Below, one piece after another: positions 49,501-61,108 of a stretch of DNA of 64,000 nucleotides (position 1 is its first letter; each line of letters begins with the position of its first letter). The notes beneath the pieces were generated by a model that was given only the letters and a program-made list of their open reading frames with translations, searched no databases and was not told the origin of the DNA. Both the position numbers and the translations under genes were made by a program. The stretch spans positions 233,753 to 297,752 of the forward strand of contig JAYKAV010003080.1 of NCBI GenBank assembly GCA_035582835.1. The letters run 5' to 3'. Origin of the DNA: Phoebastria nigripes (taxonomy: Eukaryota > Chordata > Aves > Procellariiformes > Diomedeidae).

Positions 49501-52500
49501 TTCCCCACTGGAGCCACCCCATGAGTGATCCTGAGCAAATCNCCATTTCATCTTCATTTTCTCAGCCACAAAAGGGTTTTCTGCTTCACAGTTAACTACC
49601 AAGCCACGTAAGGACAAAGCATTGTTCTGCATTCAAAGTGCTAAAATTACCACAGTACAAAAACTGGGTATTCGAGGAAGAACGATATCAACAAGCTGCT
49701 TTACAGATGTCCCACAACGTGGGTCATGTTACAGCAGGTTCCTGCAAAAACTGGCTGCGGATTTTGTTCTGGCAGACAACAAGCAAAACCCACGAAATAA
49801 CACTTTCATTTAAGATGAATCTATTGTGAGATTAATCTATGGACTTAGACGATTCTATTTATGTTAGGAAAAAAGATTTCTTCATTCACAAAATAATCAC
49901 TACATTTTTATAACCGGGGATGCATTGGAAAGCTTTCTCTTTACATACATTTTATTACAGTTTTGGTGAAACTNCATGCAACCTAGTAGAAAACACGTAG
50001 CAGCGTCTGTCACCAAGAACCCAACGGTCTGTGCCAAATGAGTAAATCCAGGGATATGACTGCCAGACAGGGCAGGAGGAGCTGTGACAGTAAGCCAGTA
50101 AGCCTTCTGATGAAGTAAAAATCCTCATACAAGAAGAATTCGTTATTAAGAGAACACATTTACTTTTAGTGTTCAAACTGGCAAGCTAATGGGACACTCA
50201 GACACACAACAGTTACCCATTTGNGCAAAACCTAAATCAGACCATTTCAGGATCAGTTTTGCCCATGTCTTGTGGTTGCCAGTGCCAGCCTTCAAGGCTC
50301 CGCTTCACCAATTCTCATTCAGCAAAACGCTGAAGTATCTCCTGAAGTGGTCTCACCAGCCTCTAGGAGACCACTCGTTTAACCCTAAACCCACTCAAAA
50401 TTGATTACAGATGTTTACGTTCAACATCAAGCATCTGATGAAGTACTCCGCTGCTTTAGTACCACAATCTACACCCAGGCAGCTATTCTCAGTTTCTCCT
50501 CTCTCCATTTCCACACTTACAGCCCAGAATTTGCTCTCCTGGCCGGGGGCCTTGGTCTGCTGAAAAAGAAAGGGAGGGAAGCGGAGCATATAGCTGCATT
50601 CATGAATTAGCACAGATTACAATGACACATTCACATATGCACACAATACATAAATTAAATACACACAGCCAAACATGCGTTGAGCAAGGTACTTCCTATA
50701 TTTCTAGGATCTGATCATCCTTCCCTTTGCCTGTTTGTTAATAAGTCTGCAAAAGCTTTGAGAGGAGAGTACTTCGATTACTACACAAGAGCAACAATCA
50801 ATTTGTCTGTGTTTGCTGAGCCAGAGAAAGACGACAAATGCTATCAGATTCCAGAGGAATTTTTAAGAGGACTTCTGCTGTCCCTCAGTTTTGCTCAAAA
50901 CCTGACTTTCTTAAGTACATTAGTCCGGCAGCGCAGATCCCCGAGCAGATAGAAAGACACTATTCCAGACAACAAGATCACAAACTTCACCACACTTGTC
51001 AGGCACACTAATTCAGGCCATGGCAGGCAAAACCTCTCTAATGGGTAGGTAACCTCCACAATAAAACATTTCAGATATTATGTGGTATTAACCTTTAACT
51101 GGAAAATAATCTTTCCATTCTGCCTTACCGCCTCAAAGGTCTCCAGAACTGGAAGAGCTATCAATAATTGCTTAGCCATCTTGATCTTACAAACAACAAA
51201 AAACTTTCCACCTTCTCCAACCTGAATCCAGGCATTTTCTCATTGGATCATTTAATTCTGACAAGCAGCAGCAAGGCAAGGTTTAAAATAATAATACAAA
51301 TGCACAAAACAAAAATCAATACCAGCAGAAGACTTGAAGTTTCTTTAAAAAAAAGTTAAAAGGAAAAACAAAGCACCAGTGAGAAACACAACATTAAAGC
51401 CTGCAACCGCATATAAACCTTAGCAGAGTTATTCAGTGTAAGATCTTCACCAGGGTTGCTGGGATTACCCACATGGGCAAAGGGAGTAAGGACTCCGGTG
51501 CTCCACTGTTTGATGCCACTGGTTATGTGAGTGATTGCACATGGGCAAATTTAGGGTCACGCACACAGGACTCCTCTCCCCACTGCAAAGGTTCACCCGT
51601 GCAGGTCTGCTGGCAGAATCAGGGCACAAGAACACAATGCCAAGGCAGGCACTGCATACGCAGGTGTGTACATGAACAACATTTAACATGCTATTGTGTT
51701 ACAAATCCTTTATAATCGAGAAAAAGAAGGAATGTGGGCTATAAGAGGCAGAATAGCTATGCAAACTTGGTTTTCCCATGACTGACCTAGGAATTTCTTA
51801 ATTCTTTTTGAGTTGGATCAACTGAAAATAAGCTATAGACAACAGTATAGTTCATGAAACCAGCTGGAAACCTTTTACAGTTTACTGCCCTGAGACAGGA
51901 CAAGTTCAGACACTTAAGTACAAGAGGCTACAGCACTTAGCCTGCAATAAGGGCTTTTTTCTGAACAACAGTGGTCTCCTCCCTAGTTTAGCACCAGACT
52001 GAAGAATTTCATAGCTACTGTACTTACAGTCCTGCAGAATACATTAATAAAAGCTCAGATTTTTTAGGCAATACTATTTTGTCAATTTACACCACTGAGT
52101 TTCTTAAGCCTTTTCCCCCCACCCCCCACCCCTTTCTCATGCTCTTTTGCTCAGGGTTTATAAGGATTACCTACAATTGAGGTACATACTGTAAAAATCA
52201 GCAGCAAAAGTCAATGTTCGAGTTTATGCTCTACTGAAGCCTGAAGTCTTAAATATAGCACCAATTTACTTAAATATGTATTTCAGAAAAGATCACTGCA
52301 TTTCCAATTTTTTGAACATTGCTGGGAAATGGAGAACAGAAAAAACCAACCCTAAAAATACAGGGATAATTTCCAATTTCAGCTGCATGGCAAATTTCAT
52401 AGAATAACCAAAAGGAAAACAAAGTGGGGGGAAAAAAAAACAAACCAAAAAGCGGTTGTAATGACACTGTGTGTTGCACACAAGGAAACAACACGAGTTA

Positions 52501-53027
52501 AATGAGCTTAGATGGCATCTTCTCTGGTCTGCAGGCACTGGCTATTCTTGATACTGGGAGGAAAGGAAAGGCTCATTCCACATGCAATCTATCTGTCAAA
52601 ACAGGGGAGAGCGCTTGGGAATTCCTTACATATTCAAACAGCTGATCAGTTTAAGCATGTGTAAGAAGAGGACGACCAGTTTCCACCAATAAGTCTGGAA
52701 CATCTGGATTTAGTTGCTCCAATGTTTTGCCTCAGAGTTTTACATTCCACAGTACCTGAAGCCNTATCAAATACATGAACTAAAAAACTTAGCTTTATGC
52801 GCAGCAGAGTGTAGAGCTTCTTGCAGTACGGCAGGGCTAGGTCACACCAAGACCTCAGAAGTCTGGAAGATGTACATGAGGAGGCAGAAAAGGCACCATA
52901 AATGGTCATGATCTTCACATTAGAGGGCTTTATATTGTGTGTAAAAATACTTGCACTCATTTTATGATGGTAGTAAAAACGGAAAGCCAGGTTTTTCATC
53001 TCATTCTTTACTGGTTGAACATTACGC

Positions 53028-53122
53028 CCCAGTTCTGCAAAGCTCATGCTTAAATGCCATTGGCTTCGGTGGGATTTCAGTATTTATTTAAAAGCTGCCT
53101 GCACACTTAGGTGTTTTGTTCC
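53028..53122. mobile_element. Possible ancient palindromic MITE relic
   Basis: CCCAGTTCTGCAAAGCTCAT, GCTTAA, then CATTGGCTTCGGTGGGATTT and a later GCACACTTAGGTGTTTTG resemble a repeat seen in many turtle, crocodile and bird genomes. Its core is like cattgacttcaatgggact, flanked by inverted 'cagtcctgcaaa...catgcttaa' arms. It is diverged and called from memory only. Confidence 0.35.
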
Positions 53123-55300
53123 ATCTGGTCTGTAAGACTTAAAAAAAACAAACAAACAACACAACAAATGTAAAATTTATTTTGTTACAGAAATCAGAGC
53201 AGAACAAATAGCAGAGGAAGAGTCAGCAAGACCAATTAATAAATAGCCAGAGATACTGATTTGCCTTGAACCTTCCTACAGGTGGGTTGAGATAGAAATG
53301 CAACTGTATTAATGAACATGTTTAAATGTAGAGAATCTAATGGCAACTGCTCATATTAAGCAGCCTTCAACATGCATAGTAACTCAAAAGATATCATCTG
53401 CCCTCCTCTTTCCTCAAAGGATGTTCCCACTGGCCACACCACTTTTCAGTCTCCTGCTTGACTCACATCAGTAGTCCCAACTGTCTTTGCAATGCATGGG
53501 AAAGCAAGTTAAAGCACAGAAACACAACAATCTTGTATTCAGCAAGAGTTGTGCTGAACTGGTAAGTAGAGGATATCAAGACAGTCATGGCATGTTCCTG
53601 AATCCAAACGCAGCTCACTCATCCAGACCAAGTTAATAATCCTATGGGCAGTTTAGTAGCCCAGANGATTAACTTCCAGAGATGCCTAGAAATTTCCCTG
53701 CCTGTATTTATGGAAATACACATGTGGATAGCACAGATTTGAGCTTCCATGCACACCCGCAAGCCCCACACCACTGTTGTGCTTCTGTTCCTTGCAGGTG
53801 TAAGGTCTTTCAGGCACAGAAAGTAATCCCGTAGCAAGAAGATCCCCTCAGGGCTATACACAGATTAATTCACTGTGTCTCAGTATTGATTAAGATGCAA
53901 ACACCATGTTTTAAAGCACAGGTTTTAACTTGATCCAAGAGAAATGCCTTATACAAGATTCCATCAAAGTAGAGTTCTTTCAAAGTCGTCCTAATCAAAG
54001 CACAATTGAAATGCAGAACAGAAAGCCTCAGAATTAGCAAGTTCAAAAGAGGTCAGAGATGTCTGAAGTTTGCATGCCAGCAGTAGCTTATGCTTTGTGG
54101 AACAAAACCACCCAACTACACAGAAATCATGACTCTGATTAGGAAAATGCAGGCACGGGTTCTCTTCCCAAAAGATCATCTCTTCCCTCCTCCCTTGCCA
54201 TCTGTGACCCAACGCAACCATGAAGAAACTCTGCAGCTGACACCAAGCCGTGAAGGTGTTTCAAAACAGATTAATTACACGTTAAGAAAACTATGGCCTT
54301 ACATAGAAGTCAGCTAACAAAATGAAATTAGTTTTATGTGCTGGCAAATACTGTGTGACAAAGAAAACACTACTACTGGCATAAGGTCTCTCACTCATTT
54401 CAATGAAATCACATATCTAGCAGTAGGCAAGCCATGCCCATGCAGTTTACTCTCACAAAAATCAGCAGTGGGATAGAAATGGCATGGGCACAGAAGTTAG
54501 CGTTAGTCCAGAAAAGCTCTGTAAAGTACAATTCAACTCTGCTTCCTTTTACGTACACATGTAGCTATTAGACACAGCAAACCCATAGCAGAACACTTTC
54601 CACCACTGATTTGGTTTTTTGGGATTTTTTTTTCCTCTCCAGACTGGCAATAGAAGTGGAAGTTGTTCAAGTGGCTCTGACTCAACCCANGCAGAAGTCC
54701 TGTTACACTGCAGCAGTCAAGGGAAAAGCTGGCAGAGTTAATGAGAGGTTACAAACACCTTCGCCAACACATGCGTACAGTCCAGGAACCTTCATGCAGT
54801 CGTAGGCTGCTCCCAGATATCCTCCACTGCAAATGCATTTGCTTTTACTGTAATTGTGTGTTTAGTGTTAGGATAGGCAGTGTATTCAAATATTGCTTGC
54901 AGTATACACACATAAAATGACCAAAGGCCTTGGGTAATTGCTTTTTTTAAATAATATACACCTGAAGCAGTAAAAAACTAACATACTTCATGAAAATTGT
55001 GTCCTTATATTCAATGAAAACAAATGAGGCATTTTCAGAATCCTAATTCTGGAAATTCTGGTTTGCTCTGGATGCTCTTGTGACATTTTGAGTGATTCAA
55101 CGGGACGTGAGTATTTAATCAAATTTTTCTTAAAACACAATTTCAGAGTTGTAAAATATATATACATTTATATAGCTGAATTCAACAGAAAATTCATTCA
55201 AAGAAAATCTAGACAAAAAGGTGAAACATAAGGATGAAAGGTCTCTGCTATTGAAATAAAATGTCGATTTCTGTTAAAAAAAAAAAAAAACCAAACAAAA

Positions 55301-55320
55301 ACCAACCAACCAACCAACCA
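55301..55320. repeat. Short (ACCA)n microsatellite
   Basis: Five ACCA units follow an A-rich stretch (A15 at about 55276-55290 and CCAAACAAAA). It is simple sequence in SRPX intron 1 and may vary in length. Confidence 0.85.
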
Positions 55321-57333
55321 AAACAAACGCTCAACCGGCTAATAAAGATATACTCAGGAGGTGACATTGGTATGTATTTAGGAGAAGTATCAGTCATCTC
55401 CTGTGTTGTTCATTATATCCCACATAGGCCACATTTCCTTGACGGCTGAACAGTACATCCCACAAGGGACCACAATGATTCATCAAGTAGATGGGCTATG
55501 GGGGTCAAGCTGGGAGCTTGGCTCAAAGGGAAAAATCTGAACATTACGTACATGAACAGTGCTCTCACGAAATGCTGATTTTCAGCATGGCCAGTGAGGT
55601 TTTTTTTGTGTTTGGATTCATTGCCAAATCAAACATTTAAATAACTAGGTGCAGGGAAAGAGGAAGAAGTTCGTTTCCATGATTTTTTAAGCTGGCAAGA
55701 ACAAGCCCAAGAGCATCTGCCCTCCCTTTTAAAGGGCTCCATCTGATAAGGATCTTGCAAACAAACTGAAATCCAGCAAAACAAAATAACGCCCCCCCCA
55801 AAAGACAGGCGAACAAAAGAAGTCCCTGAATATTTGGAATGGCAGCTTGTTATGCCAGGAGACCAACAGGGAGGAGGTTGGAGAAAAATGTTTCCTTTGT
55901 TCAGGCCACGAGGAACTCAAAGTTTGATTTTTGCTTAAGGAACTCTTCAATAAATAATGCTAAAAAAACTAATGGCAGCATCTCTCTTCATGATCAGGAA
56001 CAGTCGCAGTACCACAGACTGTTACCAAAGAAAGGACAAAAAGTGTCATGAACACTAAAATGTAAATCAATTCAGCTGAACAAAATGTACATTCTTTAAT
56101 CAATAGGTTTAAGGAGGGTAAACACACTGCGTTACATCTACATAAAACACAGCTATCATGGCTTCACACTGTATAATAATGTATTTGCTATTCTGAGCAC
56201 ACATGTGGTCTAAGCCAGAGGTTAAGCATATCAGGAAAGCAAAACGTTCATTATTTACAGCAGCTATAGGGTTGTGCATGGGAAATATAGACAGCTCTTG
56301 ATATAGAAGTATTCGCACTCTGTGCCTGACAAACTACAAGAGGCTCTGCAAAGGCTGTCCATATGTTGCCCGTGGTCTGGACATCTGTAAACGTTACTGG
56401 TTTCTTCGCTGCTCTCACGCAGCATNGTCCACCAGTAATACTTGTCTACAGCTGAACCTGGACTCTGTCCCATCCTGGCAGACACCAGCTCATCTCAATT
56501 ATTCACAGCTTTGTCACCGCTCAAATGGACTACAATAGCCTAATCNACCTAAGCACGAAGTTCCAGGCAATTAAGGAAATTCCAGCTATTTGATAACCCT
56601 GCAGCACGTCTCCACCTGCCCTCTGTTTTCTAGGCTGGCTTCTCACAGCACTTCTACTGCTGACATGTTTGGCTCTTTTCTCCACAGTGGTTTAGCAGCC
56701 TGAGCTGAGAATTGCCCACCTGCATCCTGCTAGCAACTCCTCCTCTTCTGCCAGGACTTTGGAGGCTGTGTGACCCCCTAAGGGACACGCGTGACCAGTG
56801 CCCAGAGGCACTCTATTTTCAAAGCTGCTCTGCTGATGGATCTTACTTGCACACCCTAAAAATCTAACTGATGTGTGAATTTGGAGTCATGAGGAAATGA
56901 TGGGCTGGCAGGGACCTTGAGAGCTTTCACCTCGCAGAAAGAAAGCAACACAGGTCTGTTGCCAGCATTGTTCAGCTGTGCATACCTGGGCTCATCAGAG
57001 TTTCCCAAGAGCTGGGATGGCTGGAGCCCTCCAGGAAACCAGATAAGCTGTGTACCAGTGAAGTCAACAGCCACCCTCACGCAACAGCCGCACTGACTAG
57101 TCTGCCTCTGGGCTGCCTGAAAGGGTGAAAGACTACCTCAGGCATTGGGATGAAACCCTGTTCAGATGAACATGCTTTGATGCCGCAGTGGTTTCCATCC
57201 CTGCTGGCAGGGCACACCTCCATCAGGACAGCAGATCCTGAGGACCAGCCCTCACCTGTGGCACGAACTCTTCTGGCACAAAGGGCTCTCACAGGCCACT
57301 GCTACCTTCTGTGCTAGGCAGAAGCAATTGGGC

Positions 57334-57350
57334 TTTTTTTTTTTTTTTTT
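57334..57350. repeat. T17 homopolymer
   Basis: This is a plain T run in SRPX intron 1. No associated element is seen. Confidence 0.85.
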
Positions 57351-57937
57351 AGACTTTTCTCATGAGATTTATAAAACTGAGTTTATAACAAATCAAGCCT
57401 GAATTACACATAAAGTCCTACACAAACAAGATGCTTCAGCAGCTTCTTCAATGGGGAAAGGATGGGAGGACAGGGTACATTGCAGGCAGGCACACCATTA
57501 GATGCACTAGAAGGCTGCAAGATGGAAAAGCAAACTGGGACTCTGAAGAGGCAAACAAAAATGCTACCAGATATAGATAAGGCTGTTATCTTTTAAGATC
57601 CAGAGAAATAATTCCTGTAAACATACTTCAATATGCTTTTTTCCCCCTTTTATTAAGGTATTACAGGGTCTTTAATGTAGGCCTACATTTTAGGAACAGA
57701 TTGAAAAGGCAGAAAAACAGGAGGCCACCTACAGAAGGCCAATAAGGAACTGAAAAGAGGTATTACTACTGGTAACTAAAAAGAGTAGAACTACTAGTAA
57801 CCGGTTAATTAAGTAAAGAACATTTAAGCTGAAAGTCTCCTTAATGACAAGTTCCAGTGGACTTTGGGATAACTTTCCAAAGGAAGAGATTGAAAACTAA
57901 TCCTGATCTATTCTGAATTGGTGACAGATGGAAGAAA

Positions 57938-57939
<2 letters not shown>

Positions 57940-57966
<27 letters not shown>
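57940..57966. repeat. T27 homopolymer
   Basis: This is the longest uninterrupted homopolymer in the window. It could be the tail of a - strand retroposon, but the sequence next to it is not recognisable. Confidence 0.85.
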
Positions 57967-57970
<4 letters not shown>

Positions 57971-60900
57971 GCTGAGAGTGGAAACTGGCACATCTCAGTA
58001 TCTAACATTTAATACTACAGCACCAGATACACTGCTTTCCTCTCTTCTCTTTATCCTTGAGTCACGTGTTATTTCTGAAGCTCTGCCATTTTAAAAATAT
58101 TTTTCAGATTTTATGAGGAGACTAAAAGACAGGCTCCCTAGGAAAAACATCTCAGCTTTAAGTATCAGACACTACACCAACACTTGAAAACTAGCATCAG
58201 GAGCTGCCTGTAATCCATAGGAAAGTCTCCAACAAGTTCCTAGAAAACAGAAGGGGAGCGGAAAAATGTAAAGTTACTGGCTGTGATCTCCTCTTGCTCT
58301 TTAGTAAGTGGAGTCACACAGCGACACAGAACTACTGTAAACCCTATGCTGGCAGTGAGCTCCCTTGAGGACGTCTCCCCTGAGGACTTCTCCCCTGTGC
58401 AACTTCTCCTTACCTTCTCTGCTTAAGTCACCACTTAAAAAAAAAAAAGATATCTTCTGTTGTGGCTCATTATCCTCAACTGGCTCAAGCAGGACTTCTC
58501 CCCAAGTTAGCTTCAACTTGTCAGCTTGCATTTTCTCACTAGTTATCTTCTCATAAATAAATACGACTGCAGTCCAGGAGAAGTCTGTCACAGCATACTT
58601 TACGTCTCACTTCCATGTGAGCAGCTTCCTTTTAGAGAAACTAGAAGCATAAACATTGGTTTACAAGTCCCTGCTCTAGAAAATTTGTTATTTTATCCTT
58701 GACACCTGCAAACAGACNAAAGCATTAAGGGCTGTTGGTATTAATACTGGAGGCCCTTCTTGGAAGAAAAATAGAGACTTCTAAGGACTGCAGGACTACT
58801 CATGCTTTACTAGTGCTTTGCAAGGGCAGCATGAAGGAGAAAAAGCAGGCATTACACTAGGGAGGAAGAGCTGAAGGAACAACTCAGAACAATGTAGGGC
58901 AGTCAGCAGGTCAAAAACTGAGCAAAGACGACAGAAAAACAGGTGGAACTTAAAAAAATAAAAAGAGGTGCAGAGGAACTTAAAATCTAATAGCAAACTA
59001 ATCAATTGAAAGAAAAAGTAAACAACTGCTGTCAAGACTTAGGAGGTAGGAATTTAATTTATTTTTGAAGACTGGTATTAAAAACAGCCTCAAAGCAAAC
59101 AATATTTAATATGGAGTTCACAGCCAAAAGCACAGAAGTTGTATAAACCAACTGATGAGAACTAGCTTGCTCATTTTGTTTAAAATAACAAATGTTAATC
59201 ATATCCTAAGGCAGATTAAAAAGTTCTTTGCTACAGCCAGCATAAAATAATGCTGATTAGATTTTAAAGGAACATTTGAGATACTCCCTCCAAACCCTTG
59301 CTCATTTTTCATTAATATTCATGTCAGTGGCAACTCCCAGTCGGAAGCATGTTCTCCAAGTTCTCACTTCCATTGAAACCAAGAGGGTAAACAAGTTTCC
59401 TTCTGAAAGAGTGGTTACCAAGGTCATTTGTAAGGATATTGGCTTAGATGCCCCAGTTTCACTAATGATACATGCGTATCACGAAAGTCACAAGAGTGTT
59501 ACAAAACAAAATACTGTATAGATGGCTTTTGATACAATGGACTTTGATCTTTTGGTGATTCTTTTAAAATATATCTGCTGAAATTACATGATTTGTGAGA
59601 AGCATTAGCTTTACATTAAAATATATATATAGCCATAGTGCCAAAGACAACGCTCAGAAACTTCAAATGCCCCAAACTAGAAAGTAAATAAAAATAAATC
59701 AACATAAAATTAAATTTTGTCAGTCTTTGGAACCCTAAATACTGGTTTAAGGGAAAGAGAAACCTGGCAATACCAATATAACAACTTAAATAAAATTAAT
59801 GACCCCAACACCGAAGCCACATTTCCAGAATTACACCCTGCTCCTTCAGGAGAGGGAAACGGGCAGTGAAAATCCACTGCCACCACCAGAAACAGCAGAG
59901 GTGACTGGAACACTTAAAGTGGGACCTTAAAAGAAACCTTTCTGGAAAGAAGAGGAACACGTACATGGCGAACCTGTAGGTTTTTCAAAAGGTATGAGCT
60001 TGAAGACAGAATGGAAACATGATTTTTCCTAGTCCTTGCAGTAAATGCTGAGGGCTTCTCCTTCTCCCATGGTAACCCAGTCCCAGCTTCAGCAGAGCCC
60101 CCCGTGCCGCTCAGCCAGGCAGCGAGCAACCTGGGGAAGCAGAAACCAGAAGCGCATCCCAGGCTAGTGCAGGGCAACGGAGACGGTGACCATACGTGCC
60201 TACCTCCCTCCTCTTCCCGCTTGCATCACACCATTACCAAATACCTAGTAGCCCCCCTTTTCCTTCTCCCCATCCCTCCCATCCTGCAAGGCCAAGAGCA
60301 GATACTGAGAGGCTGTGGCCAGCACCATGGTTCCCAGCAAGAAGGATGATGCCCCATCTCCTGCAGCTCCTGGAAACACCTCCTGCAGCTGCCACGCCAT
60401 CGACAGCGGCCAGTCCAGCCCCAGTCTCCTGACATCAGGACAGAGCGTTCTGGGAAGCAGCAGGGTTAAGCAGGAAAATACGGAGTCACTACGTTACCTC
60501 AGGATGGCCGTGCTCTGGGTCCCTTTCATTAAGGGGAGGCTGATGGCTAGCATTGATGAACAACATCTGGCAGGAATGACCAGCTCCAGCTAGCAAGCTG
60601 GCAGACAGCTTCAAATTACCAAGGTCAAGGTTCAGTTAACACAATTAGGGTATAATCCTTTAATAGCCAGTTCTATGAATTTTAGNTGTCGGCAAAGGCA
60701 GTTTAGTACTGAAAAATTGCTCGAGTTTCATAAACGTCCTGAAGATGGTAACTAGATGCTCTCAGAAAGAACAAGCCAAACTTGTAGCAGAACAGACATT
60801 TTTAAATAACAGATTTATGCGTTCATTTGCATTCTTGTCACACCAAGTTTCTTCTGAGTGTCAAAATATGCTATTCAAAGAAACTGGGGACATACAGCAA

Positions 60901-61095
60901 AGATCAGTTGTTTTGTCTCATAAAGACAGGATAGGGATGCCATTGTACTTCTGTTTCCTCCTCACAGAAGCATCAAAGTCTGAAAAACTGACTTGTGAGA
61001 TTTCAGGTCTTGCCATTAAAGGCCGACTGACAACCTGCAAGTTTGTCATACAGACTGGAGATATGCATGTAAAAAGGGAGCATGTCAAACACACT

Positions 61096-61108
61096 GGGGG
61101 GGGGGGGG
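61096..61108. repeat. G13 homopolymer
   Basis: This is an uninterrupted G run in SRPX intron 1. Such a run is error-prone in sequencing, so its length is uncertain. Confidence 0.8.

Noticed and set aside
48906..49595. 229-codon open frame on the + strand, the longest in the window
   Set aside because: It lies in a GC- and CpG-rich patch with a long open frame on the other strand too, has no recognisable domain and contains an n. It looks like few stops by composition.
56902..56923. Short CR1-like string (gggctggcagggaccttgag)
   Set aside because: It is only about 20 bases with no extension on either side, so chance cannot be excluded.
59914..60177. - strand frame with leucine and alanine residues, considered as SRPX exon 1
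   Set aside because: It lacks the long hydrophobic leucine core expected of the SRPX signal peptide and has no matching phase-1 donor in the right place.
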